64,000 nucleotides of DNA from CAZJFH01 sp964545205 (GTDB taxonomy: Bacteria; Pseudomonadota; Alphaproteobacteria; Rhodospirillales; Magnetospirillaceae): the NCBI GenBank assembly GCA_964545205.1, contig CAZJFH010000020.1, positions 12,226-76,225 of the forward strand. The letters are read 5' to 3'. The position numbers and the translations under genes are program-made. Within the stretch, counting starts at the first letter, position 1. Every line of letters begins with the position of its first letter. Positions 15,057-21,885 of this stretch are shown piece by piece. The notes below the pieces were generated by a model. The model had not been told where the DNA came from. It did not search any database and saw only the letters and a list, made by a program, of their open reading frames with translations.

Positions 15057-15265
15057 GATGGCGATCGCGCGCCACCGTGTCGCCGACGCCGCGCGGAGGA
15101 GATGCCGGTCGACGATATCGAGGAAACCTTTGGCGGCGTCGCCACGAACCCGGAGGTGGATGGCCTGGCCGGCAAGGACGCGTTGCGCGAAGCCGTCGCC
15201 TCGCCGATGCCGGGCCGGCGCCGGGCGGTCGAGATGCTGAAGGGCGGCAATGCGCGAGGACCGAC
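15057..15265 (+). pseudogene. Remnant of an ECF sigma factor
   Basis: Pieces of an ECF sigma factor can be read in two frames on the plus strand: AIARHRVADAARRR (region 2 end, frame of 15058) joins, after a frameshift near 15095, to RRAEEMPVDDIEETFGG and ALREAVASPMPGRRRAVEML (linker and start of region 4, frame of 15051). The helix-turn-helix that should follow RRAVEMLK is missing; instead the NrsF gene starts within a few codons. The front part (region 2.1-2.3) is also gone. NrsF genes normally follow their sigma factor directly, which supports the reading. Confidence 0.55.
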
Positions 15266-15269
15266 AGTG

Positions 15270-15908
15270 ATGGACACCAATCGGCTGATCCGTGAACTGG
15301 CGCAAGACGCGGCCCCCGTGCGCCGCCTGATGCCGCCGGAGCGGCGCCTGGCGCGCTGGCTCGCCGTCGCCGTTCCGCCGGTGATCGCCATCGCCTGGGC
15401 CATGGGCTTCCGCCCCGACCTCGATCTGCGTATCGCCGAGCCGCTGTTCGCGATCCAGCTCTTCGCCGCCCTCGCCACCGCGGTGACGGCGGGTTGGGCG
15501 GCGTTGTGCGCCACGGTGCCGGGCGAGCCGCGCTGGAAACTGGCGCTGCCGCTGATCCCGTTCGGCGTCTGGCTGGCCGCCATCGGCCAGCAGTGCTGGG
15601 CCGAATGGCTGCGCTTCGGCGCCATGCCCTACGCCCCCGATCCAGCCTGCATTCCCGCCATCGCCATCATCGGCGCCGTGCCGGCGCTGGCGATCTTCGC
15701 CGCGATCCGCCGCGGCGCCGCGCTGCAGCCGCGTCTGGCGGTGCTGCTCGGCGCCTTGGCCGCCGGCGCGCTCGGCGACTTCGGCCTGCGCCTGGTCCAC
15801 GAGGCCGACGCCGGCCTGATGGTGCTGATCTGGCAGTTCGGCACCGTCGTCGGGCTGTCGGCGCTCGCCGCCCTGTTCGGGCGGCGCATCGCCAGGTCAC
15901 GCCTGTGA
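15270..15908 (+). CDS. nrsF: NrsF (DUF1109) family anti-sigma factor
   Basis: A 212-residue protein with six predicted membrane helices. It starts MDTNRLIRELAQDAAPVRRL, the conserved cytoplasmic opening of NrsF proteins (LIxxLAxDxxPVRRL), and ends in a short basic tail. NrsF proteins hold an ECF sigma factor at the inner membrane and release it under metal or oxidative stress. I chose the ATG at 15270 because the motif starts there; upstream in-frame codons belong to the sigma factor remnant. Since the cognate sigma gene is broken, this protein may have no partner or may act on a sigma factor encoded elsewhere. Confidence 0.85.
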   Translation: MDTNRLIRELAQDAAPVRRLMPPERRLARWLAVAVPPVIAIAWAMGFRPDLDLRIAEPLFAIQLFAALATAVTAGWAALCATVPGEPRWKLALPLIPFGVWLAAIGQQCWAEWLRFGAMPYAPDPACIPAIAIIGAVPALAIFAAIRRGAALQPRLAVLLGALAAGALGDFGLRLVHEADAGLMVLIWQFGTVVGLSALAALFGRRIARSRL

Positions 15909-15923
15909 ACGACGGTCAGCCTC

Positions 15924-15941
15924 CGGCACAATTTGTCACAA
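15924..15941 (+). promoter_or_regulatory. CopR-type direct-repeat box upstream of the cytochrome c gene
   Basis: CGGCACA-ATTT-GTCACAA is the first of four boxes of the form CGMCACA-N4-GTMACAA, written on the strand of the gene it precedes. The two halves start 11 bp apart, as usual for OmpR-family regulators. Its right half overlaps a possible -35, with CATATT 17 bp further as -10, 80 bp before the cytochrome start codon. Confidence 0.5.
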
Positions 15942-16020
15942 TCTCCCGGCCGCCGGTCATATTCGGGCGACATCAGACTGCCATATTCCCCGCAAAGCAG
16001 ATTTGCGTGGCAGGTGCCGG

Positions 16021-16461
16021 ATGTCCAAGCTCAGCGACAGTCTCCCGAAATACGCCGTCCTCGGCGTGATCGCCCTCGGCGCGGTGGCCGTTGGCTACAA
16101 CGCCTTCACGTCGTCTTCCGACGCCGCGCCGACGGTCGCCGTCAAGATTCCGGCGCAGTTCAGCCAGATCGCCCTGGCCGGCGCCAAGGAATACGAGGCC
16201 AACTGCGCCTCGTGCCACGGCGCCAACGGCTCGGGCACCGAGGCGGGGCCGCCGCTGGTGCACGACATCTACAATCCCGGCCATCACGCGGACGAGGCGT
16301 TCTACCGCGCGGCCAGGAACGGCGTGCCGCGGCACCACTGGATGTTCGGCGACATGCCGCCGCAGCCGCAGATGAACCGGTTGTCGATGCAGGCCGTCGT
16401 CCAGTACGTGCGCGAACTGCAGGTCGCCAACGGCATCGTCTGGCGCGAACACCGCATGTAG
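16021..16461 (+). CDS. Membrane-anchored monohaem cytochrome c
   Basis: A 146-residue class I cytochrome c with an uncleaved-looking N-terminal anchor (YAVLGVIALGAVAVGYNAF, about residues 11-29). It has one haem motif, CASCH (about residue 62), and a Met-rich loop GDMPPQPQM that offers the axial ligand. Start chosen at MSKLSD; an in-frame ATG at 16003 would only add six residues. It is convergent with the CopRS-like operon and preceded by a CopR-type box, so it likely belongs to the copper response of this region. Possible roles are electron delivery to, or redox buffering with, periplasmic copper enzymes; none is proven. Confidence 0.85.
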   Translation: MSKLSDSLPKYAVLGVIALGAVAVGYNAFTSSSDAAPTVAVKIPAQFSQIALAGAKEYEANCASCHGANGSGTEAGPPLVHDIYNPGHHADEAFYRAARNGVPRHHWMFGDMPPQPQMNRLSMQAVVQYVRELQVANGIVWREHRM

Positions 16462-16463
16462 GT

Positions 16464-17843
16464 TCAGCGCGGCAGCTCGACGCTGGCGCGCAGGCCGCCC
16501 TCGGGGCGGTTGGCGAGGCGGAGTTCGCCGCCATGGGCGTGAACGATCGACAGCGCCACCGCCAGCCCCAGCCCGACGCCGCCGGTCTCGCGCGAGCGGG
16601 AGGCCTCGATGCGGTAGAACGGCGTGAACACCTTGGCCAGTTCCGATTCGGGAATGCCGGGACCGCGATCGTCCACGGCGACGGTGATCGACTGGTCGTC
16701 GGCGGCGATGCTGACCTCGGCCGCCTCGCCGTACTTGACCGCGTTCTCGATCAGGTTCTGGAACACCCGCTTGAGGGCCAGCGGCCGGCAGTCGCAGGCC
16801 AGCTTGGCCGGCGCGGTCAGCGTCACCGCGACGCCGGCATCGGTCAGGTCGTCGACGACGCTCGCGACCAGGGCGACGAGGTCGACGCGGCGCCGTTCCT
16901 CGCGCACCGCCTCGTCGCGGGCGAAGGCCAGAGTCTCGCCGACCAGGGCCTCCATCTCGGCCAGCGTCGCCAGCATCCGCGACCGCTCCTCCTCGTCCTC
17001 GACGAATTCGGCCCGCAGCTTCAGGGTGGTGATCGGGGTGCGCAGGTCGTGGCTGATCGCCGCCAGCATCAGGGTGCGGTTCTCGACCAGGCGGCGGATG
17101 CGGGCCTGCATGTCGTTGAAGGCCTCGGCGGCGCGCTGCACCTCGGCCGGGCCGGCGACTTCCAGCGGCGGCGCGGCGACGTCGCGCCCGAGCCGTTCGG
17201 CGGCGCGGGCGAAGCCGGCCAGCGGCCGCGTCAGCCGCCGCACCGCCCAGACCGACACCAGCAGCACGCCGGCGGTCATCAGCACCATCGACAGCGTCGA
17301 GGCGCTGGACCACAGGCTTTCGGACCGCGGGATCGCGGTCGCGAAGTTGAGCCAGCTGCCATCCTCCAGCCGGATCGAGATGTTCAGCGACTGGCCGACC
17401 GGCCAGCCGTGGACGCCGCGCATCATCTGCATGTGCAGCCAGCCGGCGGTTTTCCCCAGGCCGGAGGTCGGACCGGAGTCGCTCGGCTCGTGCAGCCGCA
17501 CGACGATCGGCCGGCCGCCCAGGTCCTGGGCCAGGAGCGCCTCGAGCGCCCGCTCCTGCCAGTCGTGCTCGCCGGGCACCACCATGCTCTCGGGCGTCAC
17601 GGCGACGCTCAGGCTCGGGCTGTCGACGGCCCGCAGCAGCCGCTCGCGCCAGTCCGGCGGCGTGTCCTCGACGAGATGGGTGATCTCGGCGACGCGCGTG
17701 GCGACACTGAAGCCGCCGAGCTGGGTCAGCACCTGGACGCGGTCGGTGGAGTAGATCCACATGCTGGCGAGGTGCGAAACCGTCAGCCCGACCAGCAGCA
17801 CCAGCACCGTCTGGCCGGCCAGGGTGCGCGGCAGCAGTCTCAT
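16464..17843 (-). CDS. Sensor histidine kinase, CopS/CusS-like
   Basis: A 459-residue membrane kinase: TM1 (about residues 9-29), a periplasmic sensing loop (30-165), TM2 (about 166-186), HAMP, a dimerisation domain with ISHDLRTPITTLK (His about 247) and a complete ATPase domain (N box FQNLIENAVKYG, G1 DDRGPGIPE, G2 GGVGLGLAV). The periplasmic loop contains several Met and His residues (HMQMMRGVHGW) that could bind copper or silver. The start overlaps the stop of the response regulator gene. Surrounding Met-rich proteins, RND pump and copper ATPase point to metal sensing. Confidence 0.88.
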   Translation of the reverse strand: MRLLPRTLAGQTVLVLLVGLTVSHLASMWIYSTDRVQVLTQLGGFSVATRVAEITHLVEDTPPDWRERLLRAVDSPSLSVAVTPESMVVPGEHDWQERALEALLAQDLGGRPIVVRLHEPSDSGPTSGLGKTAGWLHMQMMRGVHGWPVGQSLNISIRLEDGSWLNFATAIPRSESLWSSASTLSMVLMTAGVLLVSVWAVRRLTRPLAGFARAAERLGRDVAAPPLEVAGPAEVQRAAEAFNDMQARIRRLVENRTLMLAAISHDLRTPITTLKLRAEFVEDEEERSRMLATLAEMEALVGETLAFARDEAVREERRRVDLVALVASVVDDLTDAGVAVTLTAPAKLACDCRPLALKRVFQNLIENAVKYGEAAEVSIAADDQSITVAVDDRGPGIPESELAKVFTPFYRIEASRSRETGGVGLGLAVALSIVHAHGGELRLANRPEGGLRASVELPR

Positions 17844-18559
17844 TCGCGCACGACCTGCGGCGTGAACACGTAGCCCTCGCCCCACACGGTCTTGATGATC
17901 TGCGGGTTCTTCTGGTCGGATTCGATCTTGCGGCGCAGACGGCTGATCTGGGTGTCGACGCTGCGGTCGAACGGCGTCGCCGATCGGCCCCGCGCCAAAT
18001 CCAGGAGCTGGTCGCGGTTCAGCACCCGCCCGGGCCGTTGCACCAGCGCCAGCAGCAGTTCGAACTCGCCGGTCGACAGCGGCACCGCGACCCCGTCCTC
18101 GCCCGTGAGTTCGCGCCGGCTGGCATCGAACCGCCACTCGGCGAAGCGGTAGATGGTGCCGTCGGCCGGCTGCTCCGGCTGGCCGGCGCCCTGGGTGCGG
18201 CGCAGCACCGCCTTGATGCGGGCCATCAGTTCGCGCGGATTGAACGGCTTCGGCACGTAGTCGTCGGCGCCCATCTCGAGGCCGACGATGCGGTCGGTTT
18301 CCTCGCCCATCGCTGTCAGCATCACGACCGGCAGGTTCGACTTGGCGCGCAGGTTGCGGCACAGCGTCAGGCCGTCCTCGCCCGGCAGCATCAGGTCGAG
18401 CACGATCAGGTCGATGCGCGCCGCCTCCAGCTTGCGCCACATCTCGCGGCCGTCGGCGGCGGTGGTGACGCGGAATCCGTGCTTGACCAGGAATTTGCCG
18501 AGCAGGTCGCGGATCTCGCGGTTGTCGTCGACGACAAGGATGTGGGGGGCGCTGTCCAT
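17840..18559 (-). CDS. OmpR-family response regulator, CopR/CusR-like
   Basis: A 239-residue regulator with a receiver domain (acidic pocket VVDDN, phospho-acceptor in LIVLDLMLPGEDG, Lys in YVPKPFNPREL) and a C-terminal winged helix (FELLLALVQRPGRVLNRDQLL, then SVDTQISRLRRKIE and the wing VWGEGYVF). It is the first gene of the operon with its kinase. A CGCCACA-N4-GTCACAA box lies about 45-60 bp upstream of its start and also faces the divergent Met-rich protein gene. That box recurs before three other transcription units of the metal region, so this protein is the best candidate to bind them. Confidence 0.88.
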   Translation of the reverse strand: MDSAPHILVVDDNREIRDLLGKFLVKHGFRVTTAADGREMWRKLEAARIDLIVLDLMLPGEDGLTLCRNLRAKSNLPVVMLTAMGEETDRIVGLEMGADDYVPKPFNPRELMARIKAVLRRTQGAGQPEQPADGTIYRFAEWRFDASRRELTGEDGVAVPLSTGEFELLLALVQRPGRVLNRDQLLDLARGRSATPFDRSVDTQISRLRRKIESDQKNPQIIKTVWGEGYVFTPQVVRE

Positions 18560-18601
18560 GGCCGGATCATATCGCGCCGGCCGGCGTCTGCATCGGCGAA
18601 A

Positions 18602-18619
18602 TTGTGACCGGATGTGGCG
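18602..18619 (-). promoter_or_regulatory. CopR-type box between the copRS-like operon and a Met-rich protein gene
   Basis: Plus strand TTGTGAC-CGGA-TGTGGCG, that is CGCCACA-TCCG-GTCACAA towards the response regulator gene. A second half-site in opposite orientation (GTGACAA, 18675-18681) lies nearer the divergent gene, so both directions may be controlled, including autoregulation. Confidence 0.55.
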
Positions 18620-18727
18620 GGCCGCGGACCCGGTTGCAATCGGTTGCACTTTTCCGGCTTCCGGACGCACGCCGGTGACAAATGCGGTGTGGAATGAAGG
18701 CATCGAACGAACCACAGGATGCCGACC

Positions 18728-19225
18728 ATGAACAAGATCCGTATCGCCGCCGCCACGTCGGCTCTCGCCCTGATCGTCGCCGGAACGGCGGCGGCGCAGA
18801 TGCAGGCGCCGGAAGCCGCGGCGGCGGCGAGCGCGGCCGAGACGCACGCCCAGCACCATCCCGACGGCGCCGCCCCCGGCGGCATGATGGGGATGATGGG
18901 CGGCATGATGGGCCCGCAGACGATGCAGCGGATGATGCAGCACATGGGCGGCGGCATGCCGATGATGGGCATGATGGGCGGTGGCGCCGCGGGCGCCATG
19001 CCGTGCCCCGGCATGCAGCAGGCGGCCGAGCTGACGCCGGACACCGTGCGCCAGCATCTCGAAGGCCACGTCGCCATGACCGGCAACGAGCGCCTCGAGG
19101 TCGGCGACGTCGCCGCCCGGGACGACGGCACCATCGTCGCCACCATCGTCACCCGCGCCGAGGGCGCGGTGGTCGACAAGTTCGCCATCGATCCCCGCAC
19201 CCACGCGCGCAAGCGTATCGACTAA
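18728..19225 (+). CDS. Periplasmic Met-rich putative copper-binding protein
   Basis: A 165-residue protein with a signal peptide (KIRIAAATSALALIVAGTAAA), then a His-containing stretch and a region of repeated MMG, MMGG and MMxxM motifs (about residues 52-92) typical of periplasmic Cu(I)/Ag(I)-binding proteins. The C-terminal 60 residues (LTPDTVRQHLEGHVAM to HARKRID) form a conserved domain shared with the second Met-rich protein at 19579. It is divergent from the CopRS-like operon with control boxes between, and it is followed by a SHOCT protein. Metal binding is inferred from composition; no enzyme motif is present. Confidence 0.75.
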   Translation: MNKIRIAAATSALALIVAGTAAAQMQAPEAAAAASAAETHAQHHPDGAAPGGMMGMMGGMMGPQTMQRMMQHMGGGMPMMGMMGGGAAGAMPCPGMQQAAELTPDTVRQHLEGHVAMTGNERLEVGDVAARDDGTIVATIVTRAEGAVVDKFAIDPRTHARKRID

Positions 19226-19244
19226 GGCGAGTCAGGAGGTCGTC

Positions 19245-19478
19245 ATGTGGAACCACATGGGCTATTTCGGCGACGGCTGGTTGTGGCCGATGGCGCTGCA
19301 CGGCGCGATGTCGCTGCTGTGGATCGGGCTTCTCGTCCTCGGCATCGTGGTCGTCGTCCGGCTCGCCACCGGCGGGGTCCGGCGCGGCGGCACGGCGCTG
19401 GCCGCGCTCGAGACCCGCTACGCCAACGGCGAGATCGGCCGCGAAGAATTTCTGCAGCGGCGCAAAGACCTCTCTTGA
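19245..19478 (+). CDS. SHOCT-domain small membrane protein
   Basis: A 77-residue protein with one membrane helix (LLWIGLLVLGIVVVVRLAT) and a C-terminal SHOCT domain, LAALETRYANGEIGREEFLQRRKDL. SHOCT domains are short helical oligomerisation motifs without known catalysis. It follows the Met-rich gene by 19 bp, with a GGAGG ribosome site. The same pair (Met-rich plus SHOCT) is repeated downstream, showing a tandem duplication of the two-gene unit. Confidence 0.85.
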   Translation: MWNHMGYFGDGWLWPMALHGAMSLLWIGLLVLGIVVVVRLATGGVRRGGTALAALETRYANGEIGREEFLQRRKDLS

Positions 19479-19578
19479 AGGACAGGCCTCATCCTCTTGG
19501 ATGATCCCGATGCCGGGCTAAGAAGAGCGTGCGTCGGCTGATAGTATTTGCCCTGATGACGCGTATAGGAGTGCAGTT

Positions 19579-20142
19579 ATGAACAGATTCCTCGCATTGG
19601 CGTCTGCGGCAGCCGTCGCGCTGGCGACTGGCGGCACGGCTCTGGCGCATGGTCCGCAAGGCGGAATGGGCGCCGGATGGGGGCCGTGCCCGATGATGCA
19701 GGGCTGGGGCGGCGGCCCCGGCCCGGGCATGGGGCCCGGCATGATGCATGGCTGGGGCGGCGGCCCCGGCCCGGGCATGGGTCCCGGCATGATGCAGGGC
19801 TGGGGCGGCGGCCCCGGCCCGGGCATGGGCCCGGGCATGATGCAGGGCTGGGGCGGCGGCCCCGGCATGGGGCCCGGCATGATGCAGGGCTGGGGCGGCG
19901 GCCCCGGCATGGGCATGGGGCAAGGCCCGATGGGTTGGCAGTCGGCCGGGCCGTTGACCACCGAAGCCGTCACGCAGCGGCTGCAGCGGCATCTGGCGAT
20001 GATGGGCAACGAGCGCCTCAAGATCGGCTCGGTCACCGAGCAGCAGGACGCCATCGTCGCCGAGATCGTCACGCAGGACGGCGCCCTGGTCGACAAGCTG
20101 GCCTTCGACAAGGAAACCGGCCGGCCGCAGCGCATCGACTGA
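19579..20142 (+). CDS. Periplasmic Met/Gly-rich repeat protein, paralogue of 18728-19225
   Basis: A 187-residue protein with a signal peptide (RFLALASAAAVALATGGTALA), then five tandem repeats of GWGGGPGPGMGPGMMQ type (about residues 42-113, last two shortened to about 14 residues) and a C-terminal domain (LTTEAVTQRLQRHLAM to RPQRID) matching the end of the first Met-rich protein. The regularly spaced Met pairs suggest multiple Cu(I)/Ag(I) sites, with Gly/Pro making the region extended. It is followed by a SHOCT gene. The 100-bp gap upstream shows no CopR-type box, so it may be co-transcribed with the preceding pair. Confidence 0.75.
   Translation: MNRFLALASAAAVALATGGTALAHGPQGGMGAGWGPCPMMQGWGGGPGPGMGPGMMHGWGGGPGPGMGPGMMQGWGGGPGPGMGPGMMQGWGGGPGMGPGMMQGWGGGPGMGMGQGPMGWQSAGPLTTEAVTQRLQRHLAMMGNERLKIGSVTEQQDAIVAEIVTQDGALVDKLAFDKETGRPQRID
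19702..19917 (+). repeat. In-frame tandem repeat array encoding Gly/Met units
   Basis: Three 48-bp units (from 19702, 19750 and 19798), each encoding 16 residues, are followed by two shortened units of about 42 bp. Copies are nearly identical at DNA level, differing mainly at third positions, which indicates recent expansion by slippage or recombination. The array is likely variable in copy number between strains. Confidence 0.85.
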
Positions 20143-20151
20143 GAAGCGGCG

Positions 20152-20388
20152 ATGTACGGCGGATACGGCTACATGCACGGCCCGGAGGGGCTGATGTTCC
20201 ACGGCCTGGGCTGGCTGGTCCTGCTGGCGCTCGTGATCGGGGGCGCGGTCCTGGTGGTCCGCGCCCTCGGGCACGGCGGCTCGCGACCGACCGACTCGTC
20301 GGCGCTGGCGCGGCTGGAGGAGCGCTACGCCAACGGCGAGATCGACCGCGACGAGTTCCTGCAGAAGAAGAAGGACCTCGGCCGCTGA
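20152..20388 (+). CDS. SHOCT-domain small membrane protein, paralogue of 19245-19478
   Basis: A 78-residue protein with a short His/Gly/Tyr-rich start (MYGGYGYMHGPEGLMFHG), one membrane helix (LGWLVLLALVIGGAVLVVR) and a C-terminal SHOCT domain LARLEERYANGEIDRDEFLQKKKDL. It lies 9 bp after the second Met-rich gene. The SHOCT segment is almost the same as in the first copy, the rest has diverged. Function unknown beyond the likely association with its Met-rich partner. Confidence 0.85.
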   Translation: MYGGYGYMHGPEGLMFHGLGWLVLLALVIGGAVLVVRALGHGGSRPTDSSALARLEERYANGEIDRDEFLQKKKDLGR

Positions 20389-20411
20389 TCGGTCCTCGCC
20401 GTCTCCCGCGG

Positions 20412-20984
20412 TCATCGCGCGGCCTGCAGGTCGCGGATGCGCGGCAGGATGTCGCGCGCGAAGATTTCGGGCGTCATCGCGCCGATGTGCCTGTAGGCGA
20501 TGCGACCGTCCTTGCCGACGAGGAAGGTCTCGGGCACGCCATAGGCGCCGAAGTCGATGGCGACGCGGCCGTCGATATCGGCGCCGGTGCGGATGTAGGC
20601 ATCTCCGAGACCGTCGAGCCAGCCCCGGGCGTCGGCGGGCTTGTCCTTGTAGTTCAGACCGTGCAACGGCACGCGCCCCGAGCGCGACAGCTCCATCAGG
20701 AACGGATGCTCGCGCCTGCACTCGGCGCACCACGACGCGAACACGTTGACCAGCGACACCTCGCCCTGCAGGTCGGCGGTCGCCAGCCCGGCGGCTCGTC
20801 CCTGGACCGGCGCCAGGTCGAACTCCGGCACCGGCCTGCCGATCAGCGCCGAGGGGATTTCTTCGGGGTCGAGGCTCAGGCCGACGGCGACGGCCCCGGC
20901 CAGGATGGAGAAGATCGCCGCCGGCACGACGCCGCCGAGTCTCGGGCGGGCGTGGCCGGTTTCGGTTTCGCTCGGGGCGGACAT
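20412..20984 (-). CDS. CcmG/DsbE-like membrane-anchored thioredoxin
   Basis: A 190-residue thioredoxin-fold protein with an N-terminal anchor (about residues 18-38) and the active site WCAEC in NVFASWCAECRREHPFL (about residue 88), plus the cis-Pro in YGVPETFLVGKDG. CcmG/DsbE reduces apocytochrome c haem cysteines in the periplasm. Here it stands alone among copper genes and c-type cytochromes, not in a ccm operon. It is preceded by a CopR-type box, so it may serve cytochrome maturation or thiol repair during metal stress. The Ala-Glu between the cysteines differs from the usual Val/Pro-type pair. Confidence 0.85.
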   Translation of the reverse strand: MSAPSETETGHARPRLGGVVPAAIFSILAGAVAVGLSLDPEEIPSALIGRPVPEFDLAPVQGRAAGLATADLQGEVSLVNVFASWCAECRREHPFLMELSRSGRVPLHGLNYKDKPADARGWLDGLGDAYIRTGADIDGRVAIDFGAYGVPETFLVGKDGRIAYRHIGAMTPEIFARDILPRIRDLQAAR

Positions 20985-21059
20985 GGCAATCTCCCGATCG
21001 CTGGCGATGCCCGATTACACCCCCGGCCGGTTACGCAAGTTCGTCGGCGCGGCGGCACT

Positions 21060-21077
21060 TTGTGACGGTGTGTGGCG
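21060..21077 (-). promoter_or_regulatory. CopR-type box upstream of the CcmG-like gene
   Basis: Plus strand TTGTGAC-GGTG-TGTGGCG; towards the downstream minus-strand gene it reads CGCCACA-CACC-GTCACAA, identical in both half-sites to the box at 18602. It lies about 75-95 bp before the CcmG-like start codon and just after the end of the cytochrome c gene. Confidence 0.6.
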
Positions 21078-21110
21078 GGACCGCCAGGATGCCGCCGCCG
21101 CCGACGGGAG

Positions 21111-21872
21111 TCAGTGGCCGGCGTGATGGCCGGATGCGCCCGCCGACGCCGGATTGAACGCCGCCGTTCCGCCCGTCGACTTCGGTTGCTGGGCCAGGGT
21201 GGCGGCTGGCCAGGAGGACTTGAAATAGGCGATCACCGCCTCGATTTCGGCCTCCTTCAGCACCTCGGCGAAGGCCGGCATCGGCTCGGCGCCGTCGCGG
21301 ATCGTCTGGGCGAGCTGATCGTCGGTGTGGTGCCAGCCGTGCCCCGTGACGTCGAGGGCCGGTGCCAGCTTCGCCCCGCCGGTGGCCGGCTGGGCCTGCC
21401 AGCCGTCCTGGCCCTGCAGCTTGTCGCCGTGGCAGGCGGCGCAGTTGGCTTCATACACCGCCCGGCCTTTGGCGGCGAGGGCGGCGTCCGGGGGCTGAAC
21501 CGGCCGCAAGACTGGGAAGCGGGCGCTCATGGCATGGCTGTCGCTGGCCTTGAGCGCCACGATCGCCGCCGCCAGCTCGGCGCCGGCCGGCATCCTGCCC
21601 ACCAGCTTGTCGCCCTCGGCCGCCAGGGCGACGTCGGTCTTGCCGCCCGGCGCCATCACCACCGCCTTGCCGGAGTAGCCGGCGGCGGGCATCGGCTGGT
21701 TGTGCCCGTCCTTCAGCAGCACCTCCAGCGTCGCGCCGCGGGTCACCAGCTCGAGCCGGTGGCCGTGCGCCTCGGCGAGGCGCCCGCCCTGGTTGGCGAC
21801 GGCGGGATGGTCCGCCAGGGCCGGCGTTGCGGTGCCGGCGATCAGGGCGACGCCCAAGACGATCCTGTTCAT
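21111..21872 (-). CDS. Cytochrome c with N-terminal beta-domain, end of the cus-like operon
   Basis: A 253-residue exported protein: signal peptide (RIVLGVALIAGTATPALA), a beta-rich domain resembling FixH/YtkA-like modules (about residues 30-125), then a class I cytochrome c domain with CAACH (about residue 152), the motif DVTGHGWHHTDDQL and axial Met in AEPMPAF. The tail is His-containing (GASGHHAGH). A homologous haem domain with DVTGHTWHHPD occurs in the protein at 27269. It follows the RND pump gene by 13 bp and so belongs to that operon. Its role is probably redox chemistry of periplasmic copper; unproven. Confidence 0.82.
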   Translation of the reverse strand: MNRIVLGVALIAGTATPALADHPAVANQGGRLAEAHGHRLELVTRGATLEVLLKDGHNQPMPAAGYSGKAVVMAPGGKTDVALAAEGDKLVGRMPAGAELAAAIVALKASDSHAMSARFPVLRPVQPPDAALAAKGRAVYEANCAACHGDKLQGQDGWQAQPATGGAKLAPALDVTGHGWHHTDDQLAQTIRDGAEPMPAFAEVLKEAEIEAVIAYFKSSWPAATLAQQPKSTGGTAAFNPASAGASGHHAGH

Positions 21873-21885
21873 GACTGTGCGCTCC

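Noticed and set aside
19702..19917. CRISPR-like regular repeats
   Set aside because: Units are directly adjacent without unique spacers and stay in frame in a secreted Met-rich protein; a coding tandem repeat.
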